Origin: Pedobacter chinensis
Lineage (GTDB): Bacteria; Bacteroidota; Bacteroidia; Sphingobacteriales; Sphingobacteriaceae
Length of the DNA stretch: 64,000 bases
NCBI RefSeq assembly: GCF_003339865.1
Contig: NZ_QPKV01000010.1
Location: 119,058-183,057, forward strand
Reading direction: 5' to 3'
Shown: piece after piece, positions 1 to 8,086 of the stretch
How the letters are laid out: every line of letters starts with the position of its first letter
Position numbering within the stretch: the stretch's first letter is position 1
Program-made: the position numbers and the translations under genes
The notes under the pieces: model-generated
What the model saw: the letters and a program-made list of their open reading frames with translations, nothing else
Database searches by the model: none
Told to the model about the DNA's origin: nothing

Positions 1-1918
1 TTTCTCCTAAAACCACGCTGAAGTTTTGGCCGGGTGTATTGGTTGGATCAGCAGTTAACTCATTTTGTTTGAAGATTCTATAAGCAGATAATGTAGTATT
101 CCATTTGCCATCAAACCAATCTTTCTTAACTCCGATTTCATAATTGGTACCTGTGATTGGTTCAACTTTTCCTCCATCACGTAAAAATCCGCTTTGTGGA
201 ATAAATGATTGATCGTATACCGCATAAACAGAGGTGCTTTTATCAACCGAGACACTTAAGCCAACACGAGGAGTAACGTGCTTGGCTTTGTCGGGAGAAC
301 CACCCCAAGCCGATTGACTTACATAAGTATAGCGACCAGCCAATGTTAAGCGGATTCTGTTTTCCCAAAATCCTAATTCATCCTGAACGTAACCACTTAA
401 ATATTTGGAATCCATTAAACCACCAGCATTAATAGCCCTTTGTGTTAATGGTGTGAAACGGTCGAAGTTTGGATATCCGTTACCTGGGAAACCGTAATCC
501 GGATTATTAAGATCAAATGGAGATGTAGGTAAATCCAAATCGTGAGATTGACCCCAATCTGCCATATAATTTTTCTTTCCCCCATCAAATCCAGCTAAAA
601 TACGATGGTTAATGCCACCGGTTTTAACCTGGCCATTGATAAATAATTGTGCCAATTTCATAGTGCTTTCTGCATCCCAGATGCCAACATTCCTGATCAC
701 AGTATTATCAGCATTAACTGCTGATGGCCATGAGCTATATCCATTCTGCAAATATTTGAAATAAGCAGCTTGTGCCGTTAATTTCCAGGTATTACTAAAG
801 TTGTGCTGTAAGTTTAAAAATAAGCTATGGTCGTTAATACGGGTTGGAGGTAATCCTGGTTGAGTCATGGTCAACTCTTGCGGGAAAGTTGCATAACCAT
901 TTGGAGAGAAAATATAGTAAGAACCAACTTCGGTCATTTTTGCATTTTGCAAAGTATATTCAGCGGTCAATTTAGTTTTATCAGTGATCTGGTAGCTCAA
1001 AACGGGAGCGATACTATAACGGTCATTTTGTTCATATGGTCTGAATGATCCTTTGCTTTGAACTGCAGCATTTAATCTAAATAATAATTTTCCATCATTG
1101 GTTAGTTTTCGGTCGAAATCTACAGCAGTTCTATATAAATCATAACTTCCCAATGTGAAAGAAACCTCTCCCTTGTTAAAACCTGTAGGTTTTTTAGTTA
1201 CTACATTGTACATGCCGCTTGGGTCGCCATTGCCTAACATAAAACCGGCCGGCCCCTTAACAAATTCAATATGATCTACAAAACTCATATCTTCTGTTAA
1301 CGGACCCCAGAAAGAAGATACCACATTAAAACCGTTACGCATGGCCTGAATTTGAGATCCACGCATGGTAATGTTCGTGTACATATCTCCCCAATGTTCT
1401 AAGCGAACCGCACCACTCACATTTCTGATCAAACCATCACTCATGCTGATGATTTGCTGATCTTTGATTACCTGATCACTTACAATTTGAATGTTCTGAG
1501 GTGCTTCTAATAAGGGTTCATTCAATCTTAATGATGCAGAAGGAAGACTGATTTTATAACGGTTGTTTTTTCCTGCAATAGTGATTTCCTCTAAAGCCTG
1601 ATCATTTTCTACCAAAACAAAATTCACAATTTTGGTTTCTCCGGCTGAAACTGTGATTGTTTGTTCTGATGGATTTATGCCAACAGCCGAAGCTTTAATG
1701 GTATAAGTTCCTGGCTTAACCCGATTAATGTTGTACTTACCTTCATCATCTGTGGTAGCGCCCTGGCCCTGGCCTTTTAGTCCAACAGATATATAAGATA
1801 CTGGTTTACCATTTGATGTGGTAACAACGCCTTTTATTGTTGCTAATTGCTGAGCAAATGAAAATAAACAGAGTAATGAGAGTAAAGATGTTAAACTAAA
1901 GAGTCTGATTTTATGCAT
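1..1918 (-). CDS. TonB-dependent siderophore-type receptor (C-terminus outside window)
   Basis: The visible 639 codons have no stop and run off the left edge, so the protein is partial. It starts with a signal peptide (about residues 1-20, ending SFAQQ). A carboxypeptidase-regulatory-like domain follows (about 22-105), then a TonB plug (about 115-220, with a VKGPAGFMLGNGDPSG stretch typical of ferric-siderophore receptors), then beta-barrel sequence with many aromatic strand ends. By family it is an outer-membrane receptor taking up an iron chelate using TonB energy; the ligand cannot be read from sequence. The start at 1918 is the only ATG in front of the signal peptide. A promoter and two similar 23-bp imperfect palindromes lie just upstream, which fits iron-type regulation (inference). 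Confidence 0.9.
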   Translation of the reverse strand, partial: MHKIRLFSLTSLLSLLCLFSFAQQLATIKGVVTTSNGKPVSYISVGLKGQGQGATTDDEGKYNINRVKPGTYTIKASAVGINPSEQTITVSAGETKIVNFVLVENDQALEEITIAGKNNRYKISLPSASLRLNEPLLEAPQNIQIVSDQVIKDQQIISMSDGLIRNVSGAVRLEHWGDMYTNITMRGSQIQAMRNGFNVVSSFWGPLTEDMSFVDHIEFVKGPAGFMLGNGDPSGMYNVVTKKPTGFNKGEVSFTLGSYDLYRTAVDFDRKLTNDGKLLFRLNAAVQSKGSFRPYEQNDRYSIAPVLSYQITDKTKLTAEYTLQNAKMTEVGSYYIFSPNGYATFPQELTMTQPGLPPTRINDHSLFLNLQHNFSNTWKLTAQAAYFKYLQNGYSSWPSAVNADNTVIRNVGIWDAESTMKLAQLFINGQVKTGGINHRILAGFDGGKKNYMADWGQSHDLDLPTSPFDLNNPDYGFPGNGYPNFDRFTPLTQRAINAGGLMDSKYLSGYVQDELGFWENRIRLTLAGRYTYVSQSAWGGSPDKAKHVTPRVGLSVSVDKSTSVYAVYDQSFIPQSGFLRDGGKVEPITGTNYEIGVKKDWFDGKWNTTLSAYRIFKQNELTADPTNTPGQNFSVVLGE

Positions 1919-1926
1919 GTTAAATT

Positions 1927-1949
1927 TTATTTGGATTAATTCTAAACAG
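1927..1949 (-). promoter_or_regulatory. Second copy of candidate iron-type operator
   Basis: The plus-strand sequence TTATTTGGATTAATTCTAAACAG resembles the palindrome at 1985-2007 (about 17 of 23 positions). It lies between the predicted transcription start and the receptor ATG. Two similar operator-like sites bracketing a receptor promoter suggest repressor control. No regulator can be named from this alone. Confidence 0.35.
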
Positions 1950-1952
1950 CCG

Positions 1953-1984
1953 CAAAATAACGGTAGAAAAATTTATAATCCAAA
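1953..1984 (-). promoter_or_regulatory. Bacteroidota-type promoter of the TonB receptor
   Basis: Read on the minus strand, a TTTG -33 element (1981-1984) is followed after 21 nt by TATTTTG (1953-1959), close to the TAnnTTTG -7 consensus of Bacteroidota sigma-A. It sits about 35 nt before the start codon at 1918. Confidence 0.45.
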
Positions 1985-2007
1985 TTATTTTGAACAATTC
2001 TAAATAA
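1985..2007 (-). promoter_or_regulatory. Imperfect 23-bp palindrome, candidate iron-responsive operator
   Basis: On the plus strand the half sites are TTATTTTGAA and TTCTAAATAA around a 3-nt centre. The site directly abuts the predicted -33 element of the TonB receptor. Position and symmetry fit a Fur- or DtxR-type operator, but which family binds is inference. Confidence 0.4.
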
Positions 2008-2097
2008 GGTAGTATGATTTTAACAATATGGTTGTTGTTATATGCTGATAATCAGCTTTTACAATTAGATGTTAAATTTGGGATGGGCTTTATATTT

Positions 2098-2127
2098 CAA
2101 AAAAAGGCCGCAAAATAGCGGCCCTTT
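2098..2127 (-). terminator. Rho-independent terminator of the DUF4397 gene
   Basis: A 6-bp stem of GGCCGC (2106-2111) and GCGGCC (2118-2123) with a 6-nt loop is followed on the minus strand by a run of seven T (2105 down to 2099). It lies 26 bp after the DUF4397 stop codon. Confidence 0.75.
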
Positions 2128-2152
2128 AACGATATGATTTTTGGGTTAAATT

Positions 2153-2860
2153 CTATTTGATGGTCACTGCAATTAAATTAAGCGGTCTTTCAATATCGCT
2201 CGAAGGATTTAGCAGGCCTCCGCAAATTATATCATAATGATATCCTGCTGCTAATGTAATGCTGTTAGAAACTGCTTTCACTGTTCCTGATGAGGTTTCT
2301 TTTACATCGAAAGTGTAAGTTCCTGGAGCGATGGCAATAAAAGCACTTGCTGATTTGTAAGTTTTGTTTCCAATAAGTGCAGTTGCTTCTCCTGTTTTTG
2401 CTAAATCCAGCGCTGGCGCATCTGGAGATAAATTAATATAACGGATATAAGCCTTGTCGGTTGATGGTAAACTCAAATCATCAGTAATGGTTAAGCCATC
2501 TAATGCTTCGGGTTTATTAATGAGATAAAAACTGTGGTAAGAGTTAGGGTTTAAAGTAATATTTTTAGTAAGCAAGCTTTCTGCATTGTTTTCTGAGGTG
2601 AACTTTATGGCATATGAACCTGAGGAATAATTTCCGTAAGCGGTAGTGCCACCGTAGGGCAAGGCAGCAGAACTAATTGAACTGCCATTTACAAAAGCGT
2701 AATAAGTGGCTAGTGTTGGTGCGGTATTGATCACTCGCAGCTGACTTAAAGTAGTGTCGCTTTCCTCTTTTTTACAAGCAAAGAATGTTACTGAAATGAA
2801 TAGAAGGATAACTGGAAAAAATTTTGAATTTTTAAAAAGAATTGGGGTAAAGTTCTTCAT
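2153..2860 (-). CDS. DUF4397 lipoprotein
   Basis: This 235-residue protein starts with a basic N-terminus, a hydrophobic stretch and a lipobox-like FFAC at Cys29, so it is probably a lipoprotein. The rest matches the DUF4397 pattern: two beta-sandwich-like halves with VINTAP, YIRYINLSPDAPALDL and a conserved PGTYTFDV stretch. Function of the family is unknown; members are cell-surface proteins frequent in Bacteroidota. It stands alone between the receptor and the arginine cluster and has its own terminator. Confidence 0.75.
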   Translation of the reverse strand: MKNFTPILFKNSKFFPVILLFISVTFFACKKEESDTTLSQLRVINTAPTLATYYAFVNGSSISSAALPYGGTTAYGNYSSGSYAIKFTSENNAESLLTKNITLNPNSYHSFYLINKPEALDGLTITDDLSLPSTDKAYIRYINLSPDAPALDLAKTGEATALIGNKTYKSASAFIAIAPGTYTFDVKETSSGTVKAVSNSITLAAGYHYDIICGGLLNPSSDIERPLNLIAVTIK

Positions 2861-3133
2861 TACTTTTTAGGGTTTGATTTAAATAAACAAGTATTGATAA
2901 AACGGTAGCAACATTGAATTCGCTACAGATATGCAAATGTTGTGTTTATTCAGTATTGAACGATGTTAAATGATGTTAAGTGGATGTTAAAGTTTGCGGG
3001 CGTTTTTTAACATTGTTAAAATTGCAGAAGATGAGGCAAGTTGATTTATCATGAATTAATTAGAATATTAGATTAATTTCCGGAAATCTCATGAATTTCA
3101 ATTAATATAAAAATGTAAAAAAGTTAAAAAATA

Positions 3134-3164
3134 TTGTGTAACTCAATTATTATTTAAACCTTTG
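3134..3164 (+). promoter_or_regulatory. Candidate promoter of the arginine cluster
   Basis: TTG (3134-3136), 20 nt spacing, then AACCTTTG (3157-3164), one mismatch from TAnnTTTG. A start near 3171 would give a leader of about 250 nt before the GNAT gene. That leader holds a 44-codon ORF and a small hairpin. Confidence 0.45.
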
Positions 3165-3202
3165 CATCTCAATAGAGTTAAAGCCGTTTTAATACGCAAG
3201 AA

Positions 3203-3337
3203 ATGATTAAACAATTTTTACATAAACTTTCTGTTTTCACAGCGCAGTTAATGCCTGGAAAAAGTCTGTTTATTAATCGTTTCCAACCTGTGTTTTATTA
3301 TCCCACAAGCCGGCAAAATTTTACTCCACGCATTTAG
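3203..3337 (+). CDS. Small leader ORF (44 aa) upstream of the arginine genes
   Basis: An ATG at 3203 opens 44 codons ending in TAG at 3335-3337, just downstream of the predicted promoter and 84 bp before the GNAT gene. The peptide is basic (3 Arg, 4 Lys) and resembles no family I recognise. The position suggests a regulatory leader peptide, but the arginine codons are scattered rather than clustered, so classical attenuation is not evident. It may equally be a chance ORF in a 560-bp gap (2861-3421); apart from the promoter, this ORF and a 5-bp hairpin (GAGGA 3357-3361, TCCTC 3367-3371) I see nothing else there. Confidence 0.35.
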   Translation: MIKQFLHKLSVFTAQLMPGKSLFINRFQPVFYYPTSRQNFTPRI

Positions 3338-3421
3338 TACTCTATACTAAACGTACGAGGAATTGATCCTCTCTAAAAACCCAATTAACAAAAATACTTT
3401 TATTTTTTCGTTAGAAAATTA

Positions 3422-4123
3422 ATGGATATTAACGAATTTATTGTACAGGTTGCACTCCCTGAACATCGTGTATTTGCTGAACAGATCGTAACCGAGATGG
3501 CCGAATCTGCAAAAGCACGCGGCACCGGTATCGCTAAACGTTCTCCGGATTATGTTGCCAATAAAATGCAAGAGGGCAAAGCCGTTATCGCATTTCATAA
3601 AGATGGGCGATGGGCAGGTTTTTGCTATATCGAAACGTGGAGCCATGGGCAATTTGTGGCCAATTCGGGCTTAATCGTATCACCTGAGTTTAGAAAAGCA
3701 GGCTTGGCGCATGCCATCAAAGAAAAGGTTTTCGAACTTTCCAGAGCTTTATATCCTAAAGCAAAGATTTTTGGTTTAACCACTGGTTTGGCTGTAATGA
3801 AAATCAATTCTGATTTAGGTTACGAGCCTGTAACTTATTCTGAGTTAACGCAGGATGAGGAATTTTGGAAAGGTTGCCAAAGCTGTGTAAACTTCGAGAT
3901 TTTAAAAATGAAGGAACGTAAAAACTGTATGTGTACAGCAATGCTTTACGATCCTGCTACTCAAAAGCACGATGCAGCAAAAAAATTCGCAGAAGAATTA
4001 CAAAAGAAACCCAAATTATACGAGCGTTTTATGCGCATCAAACAACGTTTGGTTGTTAAACCTAAGCCAAAACCAGGCTTAAAAGTATTGATGTTTTTAT
4101 TTACCCTGTTATTTAATAAGTAA
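3422..4123 (+). CDS. GNAT-family acyltransferase, candidate N-acylglutamate synthase
   Basis: A GNAT fold is indicated by the acyl-CoA loop region around VSPEFRKAGLAHAI (about 86-99) and the following helix. As first enzyme gene of a complete arginine cluster that otherwise lacks an N-acetylglutamate synthase, it probably acylates glutamate (acetyl or succinyl; inference). After the GNAT core comes a cysteine motif, C152-x2-C155 and C169-x-C171, which looks like a metal site and is not part of the standard fold, then a basic C-terminal tail (K-P-K-P-K-P) and a hydrophobic end. The stop overlaps the argG start by one base (TAATG), so the two are translationally coupled. Confidence 0.75.
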   Translation: MDINEFIVQVALPEHRVFAEQIVTEMAESAKARGTGIAKRSPDYVANKMQEGKAVIAFHKDGRWAGFCYIETWSHGQFVANSGLIVSPEFRKAGLAHAIKEKVFELSRALYPKAKIFGLTTGLAVMKINSDLGYEPVTYSELTQDEEFWKGCQSCVNFEILKMKERKNCMCTAMLYDPATQKHDAAKKFAEELQKKPKLYERFMRIKQRLVVKPKPKPGLKVLMFLFTLLFNK

Positions 4124-5319
4124 TGAAGAAAAAAGTTGTTTTAGCTTTTAGCGGAGGTCTTGATACCTCATTTTGTTGTATTTATCTGGCTCAGGATCGT
4201 GGCCTGGAAGTTCACTCTGTAATTGTAAATACAGGTGGTTTTTCTGATGAAGAATTGCAGGAAATTGAGAAAAGAGCTTACGCTTTGGGTGTGGCATCAC
4301 ATGCTGTGGTAGATGAAACAGAAAGTTATTATAATGATTGCATTAAATACTTAATCTTCGGAAACGTATTAAAAAATGCCACTTACCCTTTGTCTGTTAG
4401 TGCAGAACGTGTTAGTCAGGCCACTGCAATTGCCAATTATGTTAAAAAAATCGGCGCTGATTATGTAGCTCATGGAAGTACAGGTGCGGGTAACGATCAG
4501 GTTCGTTTCGATATGATTTTCAATATTCTTATTCCTGAAGTTGAAATCATCACGCCCATCAGAGATTTAAAATTATCCCGCGAAGCGGAAATAGAATATT
4601 TAGCAGAACACGGTGTGGAGTATAGCGCTGCAAAAGCACAATATTCAATTAATAAAGGTTTATGGGGAACATCGGTAGGTGGAAAAGAAACGTTAACTTC
4701 TCACGAAACTCTACCGGAAAGTGCCTGGCCAACCCAGGTTTCAGAAGCAGAATCCCGTAAAATTGAATTAACCTTTGAAAAAGGCGAGCTGGTTGCCATT
4801 GATGGCGAAAGTTTAGAACCTGTTAGGGCGATTCAAAAATTGCAGACCATTGCTCAACCTTTTGGAATCGGTCGCGATATTCATGTTGGCGATACGATTA
4901 TTGGTATTAAAGGGCGTGTCGGTTTTGAGGCCGCAGGTCCGGTAATCATTATTAAAGCACACCACACTTTAGAAAAACACACTTTAACAAAATGGCAGTT
5001 AAGCTGGAAAGAACAATTATCTTCTTTCTATGGAAACTGGTTGCACGAAGGTCAGTTTCACGATCCGATCATGAGGAATATTGAAGCTTTTTTAGCCGAT
5101 ACGCAAAAGGTAGTGAGCGGTAAAGTATTTGTCGAACTACTACCATATCGTTTCCAGATTATCGGTATTGAATCGAACCACGATTTAATGAGCAATAAAT
5201 TTGGCAGCTACGGCGAAATGAATAATGCCTGGAGCGGAGAAGATGTAAAAGGTTTCTCTAAAATATTTGGTAACCAGGTAATGATTTGGCATAAAGTGAA
5301 TGGAGAGGTAGAACGCTAA
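4123..5319 (+). CDS. argG: Argininosuccinate synthase
   Basis: 398 residues, normal length. It joins citrulline and aspartate using ATP. The N-terminal ATP-pyrophosphatase loop AFSGGLDTSF (8-17) and the VAHGSTGAGNDQVRF segment (about 114-128) for citrulline/aspartate binding are intact. The start overlaps the GNAT stop by one base. If intermediates are N-succinylated, deacylation by ArgE would precede this step. Confidence 0.95.
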   Translation: MKKKVVLAFSGGLDTSFCCIYLAQDRGLEVHSVIVNTGGFSDEELQEIEKRAYALGVASHAVVDETESYYNDCIKYLIFGNVLKNATYPLSVSAERVSQATAIANYVKKIGADYVAHGSTGAGNDQVRFDMIFNILIPEVEIITPIRDLKLSREAEIEYLAEHGVEYSAAKAQYSINKGLWGTSVGGKETLTSHETLPESAWPTQVSEAESRKIELTFEKGELVAIDGESLEPVRAIQKLQTIAQPFGIGRDIHVGDTIIGIKGRVGFEAAGPVIIIKAHHTLEKHTLTKWQLSWKEQLSSFYGNWLHEGQFHDPIMRNIEAFLADTQKVVSGKVFVELLPYRFQIIGIESNHDLMSNKFGSYGEMNNAWSGEDVKGFSKIFGNQVMIWHKVNGEVER

Positions 5320-5349
5320 AAGGTTTGAAGGCTGAAGGTTTCTAAACGC

Positions 5350-5415
5350 ATCGTCATTGCGAGGAGGAACGACGAAGCAATCTTTTTAGCGTGTCATCCT
5401 GAGCTTGTCGAAGGA
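5350..5415. repeat. Two palindromic-family repeats in the argG-argC gap
   Basis: The 146-bp gap carries a GTCATTGCGAGG..GACGAAGCAATC element (about 5352-5382), directly followed by GTCATCCTGAGCTTGTCGAAGG (about 5393-5414). These are single half-copies of two repeat families found elsewhere in the window (9474-9555, 10400-10440, 28306-28366, 63371-64000). Confidence 0.6.
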
Positions 5416-5465
5416 AATATTAGAATTTATACTTTTTACATATCCCTATAGTGATATAACAGATT

Positions 5466-6452
5466 ATGGGTAATAAAATTAAAGCAGGAATAATTGGTGG
5501 TGCCGGATACACAGGTGGCGAAATGCTCCGTATCCTGATTAACCATCCAAATGTTGAAATTGCTTTCGTCAATAGCACCAGTAATGCAGGGAATTTGATT
5601 TCTGATGTGCATACGGATTTAATCGGCGATACAGATTTAAAATTTGTAAGCGATATTCCTCAGGATATCGATGTGCTTTTCCTGTGCGTTGGACACGGCG
5701 ATGCCAGAAAATTTCTAGCCGCCAATCTGGTAAATGATAGCATCAAAATCATTGATTTATCTCAGGATTTCAGATTGGCTGCAAACGCTTCATTTGAAAA
5801 TCGAGACTTCATTTACGGACTACCTGAATTAAACCGCGATAAAATTAAATCGGCTAAAAATATTGCTAACCCAGGTTGTTTTGCAACCTGTATTCAATTG
5901 GGCTTATTGCCGTTGGCTAAAAAAGGCTTAATTAGTAGTGAAGTTCACATCAATGCTACAACTGGTTCAACCGGCGCCGGACAAAGTTTATCTTCAACTT
6001 CTCACTTTAGCTGGAGGAACAATAATCTTTCGATTTATAAGGCTTTCGAGCATCAACATTTGAATGAGATTGGCGAAAGTTTGTTGCAATTGCAGCCTTC
6101 ACTATCTGAGGCCTTGAGTTTCATCCCACAACGTGGCGCATTTACCAGAGGTATTTTGGCCGCAATGTATTTGGAAAGTGATTTGACTTTAGAAGAAGCA
6201 CAAACTATTTACGAAGAATATTACAGTGCTCATCCTTTTACACATGTAAGCCGGAAAAACATCGATTTAAAACAGGTTGTCAATACAAACAAAGCACTGG
6301 TGCATGTAGAGAAACATAATGGCAAGTTATTCATCATCAGCATTATTGATAATCTGCTTAAAGGCGCCAGTGGACAAGCCGTTCAGAATATGAACTTAAT
6401 GTTTGGTTTGGAAGAAACAGGAGGGCTGAAGTTGAAATCGGCCTATTTTTAG
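5466..6452 (+). CDS. argC: N-acyl-gamma-glutamyl-phosphate reductase
   Basis: 328 residues. It reduces the N-acylglutamyl phosphate made by ArgB to the semialdehyde with NADPH. The Rossmann motif GIIGGAGYTGGEM (8-20) and the catalytic-cysteine segment NPGCFATCIQLGLLPL (about 134-149) are intact. It is shorter than many ArgC proteins (about 345) but lacks no core motif. Neighbours are argG upstream and an IVP gene directly after its stop. Confidence 0.93.
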   Translation: MGNKIKAGIIGGAGYTGGEMLRILINHPNVEIAFVNSTSNAGNLISDVHTDLIGDTDLKFVSDIPQDIDVLFLCVGHGDARKFLAANLVNDSIKIIDLSQDFRLAANASFENRDFIYGLPELNRDKIKSAKNIANPGCFATCIQLGLLPLAKKGLISSEVHINATTGSTGAGQSLSSTSHFSWRNNNLSIYKAFEHQHLNEIGESLLQLQPSLSEALSFIPQRGAFTRGILAAMYLESDLTLEEAQTIYEEYYSAHPFTHVSRKNIDLKQVVNTNKALVHVEKHNGKLFIISIIDNLLKGASGQAVQNMNLMFGLEETGGLKLKSAYF

Positions 6453-6488
6453 GTTGAGGGCAAGAAGGTTGAGGGCAGGAAGGTTTGG
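6451..6488. repeat. Left arm of inverted AAGGTTGAGGG repeat around first IVP gene
   Basis: Two tandem copies of AGGTTGAGGGCA(A/G)GA followed by AGGTTTGG start inside the argC stop codon. The reverse complement of the core AAGGTTGAGGG recurs at 6893-6927 on the other side of the IVP gene. Confidence 0.55.
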
Positions 6489-6513
6489 ATGCAGACCTGC
6501 AAAATTTTAAAGT

Positions 6514-6831
6514 ATGAGAGATTATCAAAAATTAGATATTTGGAAAAAAGCCCACTTATTTACTTTACAAGTATATAAGGAAATTCTGCCTGCAATGCCT
6601 ATTGAGGAAAAGTTTGCCTTAACCCAGCAAATTCGGCGGGCCGCCTATTCAATTCCTTTAAATATTGTAGAAGGAAGTGACAAACATACAGATAAGGATT
6701 TTGTGAGTTATCTTGATAATGCACTTGGCTCTACAAAAGAAGTAGAATATGCTTTTATTCTTATTCGCGATTTAGCTTATATCAGTTTAGAAGTTTATGA
6801 ACTTGTAAATAAAAGCATTAATGAAAATTAA
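6514..6831 (+). CDS. Four-helix bundle protein (23S rRNA intervening-sequence protein family), C-terminus frameshifted
   Basis: 105 residues with the family hallmarks: N-terminal DYQKLDIWKKAH, then the conserved LTQQIRRAAYSIPLNIVEGS (about 36-55) and a FVSYLDNALGSTKEVEYA stretch. Members occur in intervening sequences of 23S rRNA genes and as free genes; molecular function is unknown. The reading frame stops early (INEN*). Removing one A from the AAAA run at about 6825-6828 would restore the usual family end, INEIKAMLIAFIKFL, so a 1-nt frameshift trims the last helix. It lies between argC and argD, with inverted repeats on both sides. Confidence 0.75.
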   Translation: MRDYQKLDIWKKAHLFTLQVYKEILPAMPIEEKFALTQQIRRAAYSIPLNIVEGSDKHTDKDFVSYLDNALGSTKEVEYAFILIRDLAYISLEVYELVNKSINEN

Positions 6832-6892
6832 GGCGATGTTAATCGCATTTATTAAATTTTTGAGGGGCAGGGGAAAAGGTTAGCCTTTATGG

Positions 6893-6927
6893 GCCTTCTA
6901 CCTTTCAACCCTCAACCTTTAACCTTA
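6893..6927. repeat. Right arm of inverted repeat around first IVP gene
   Basis: CCTTCTACCTTTCAACCCTCAACCTTTAACCTT, the inverted counterpart of the left arm at 6451-6488. The shared 11-bp core is CCCTCAACCTT, with partly matching flanks. It ends just before the argD start codon at 6934. Confidence 0.55.
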
Positions 6928-6933
6928 AAAAAT

Positions 6934-8082
6934 ATGAACCTATTCGACGTTTATCCTCTTAATGATATAGAAATAACAAAAGCAACGGGCAGCAATGTTT
7001 GGGATGCTAATGAACAAAAATATTTAGATTTATACGGCGGCCATGCTGTGATTTCGATTGGTCACACCAATCCGCATTATGTGAGTCGCTTAACTGACCA
7101 ATTGAACAAAGTAGGTTTCTACTCAAATTCAGTTAAAATTCCCTTACAAGTTCAGCTTGCCGAGAAACTGGGCGAAGTTTCCGGTAAAAAAGATTTTCAA
7201 TTATTCTTGTGTAACTCTGGTGCCGAAGCAAATGAAAATGCTTTAAAACTGGCATCGTTTTATAATGGAAGAAAAAAAGTAATTGCTTTTACCGGTGCTT
7301 TCCACGGACGAACATCTTTAGCAGTTGCTGTAACCGATAATCCTAAAATTGTGGCACCGGTTAATCAAACAGAAAATGTAATTTTCCTGCCACATAATAA
7401 CGAGGTAGCCCTAGAAGAGACCTTCAAAGCACAAGGCGATGAAATCTGTGCGGTAATTATCGAAGGTATTCAAGGAGTAGGCGGCATTAAAGAAGCTTCA
7501 AAAAGTTTCTTACAAAAAATCCGTTCACTTTGTGATGAATATAATGCAGTTTATATTGCTGATTCTGTTCAATGTGGATATGGTAGAACAGGATTGTTTT
7601 ATTCACATGATTATTCTGGTGTTGAAGCCGATGTTTACACCATGGCAAAAGGAATGGGCAATGGATTTCCGGTAGCAGGTATTTCGATTGCACCTAAATT
7701 TAAACCTTGGCATGGCGAATTGGGCACAACTTTCGGCGGAAACCATTTGGCCTGTGCCGCAGCATTGGCTGTTCTTGAAGTGATGGAAAAAGATAAATTA
7801 ATGAAAAACGCTGAAGAAATTGGGAACTATTTAATCACTGAATTAAAGAAATTTGAACAAGTGGTTGAAGTTCGTGGCCGTGGATTAATGATTGGTATTG
7901 AGTTGCCCGCAACGTTGGCTCATGTTAAAAAAGATTTACTGTTTACACACCATATTTTTACCGGCGAAGCAAAACCAAATGTAATCCGTTTGCTGCCAGC
8001 CTTGAATTTAACTAAAGCACATGCTGATGAGTTTTTAAGTGCTTTTGAGAAAGCGGTTAAAGGTGTAGGGTATAAGGTGTAA
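6934..8082 (+). CDS. argD: Acylornithine aminotransferase (class III, PLP-dependent)
   Basis: 382 residues from ATG 6934. An in-frame ATG at 6889 would add 15 residues encoded by repeat DNA and is unlikely. It transaminates N-acylglutamate semialdehyde with glutamate to N-acylornithine. Class-III motifs are present: SGAEANENALKLA (about 90-102), IADSVQCGYGRTG (about 208-220), and the PLP-lysine segment YTMAKGMGNGFPVAG (about 236-250). The last residues (KGVGYKV) are encoded by the left arm of the inverted repeat that encloses the next, broken IVP copy, so the C-terminus appears shaped by the insertion. Confidence 0.93.
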   Translation: MNLFDVYPLNDIEITKATGSNVWDANEQKYLDLYGGHAVISIGHTNPHYVSRLTDQLNKVGFYSNSVKIPLQVQLAEKLGEVSGKKDFQLFLCNSGAEANENALKLASFYNGRKKVIAFTGAFHGRTSLAVAVTDNPKIVAPVNQTENVIFLPHNNEVALEETFKAQGDEICAVIIEGIQGVGGIKEASKSFLQKIRSLCDEYNAVYIADSVQCGYGRTGLFYSHDYSGVEADVYTMAKGMGNGFPVAGISIAPKFKPWHGELGTTFGGNHLACAAALAVLEVMEKDKLMKNAEEIGNYLITELKKFEQVVEVRGRGLMIGIELPATLAHVKKDLLFTHHIFTGEAKPNVIRLLPALNLTKAHADEFLSAFEKAVKGVGYKV

Positions 8083-8086
8083 GGTT
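8057..8086. repeat. Left arm of inverted AAGGTGTAGGG repeat around second IVP copy
   Basis: TTAAAGGTGTAGGGTATAAG followed by GTGTAAGGTT overlaps the argD 3' end. Its reverse complement recurs with one or two mismatches at 8446-8481. Confidence 0.6.

Noticed and set aside
5320..5465. Terminator between argG and argC
   Set aside because: The elements there are repeat half-copies without a T-run; the operon probably continues.
6889..6933. Upstream in-frame ATG for argD
   Set aside because: The 15 extra codons are encoded by the inverted repeat arm; ATG 6934 begins the conserved MNLFDVYPL segment.
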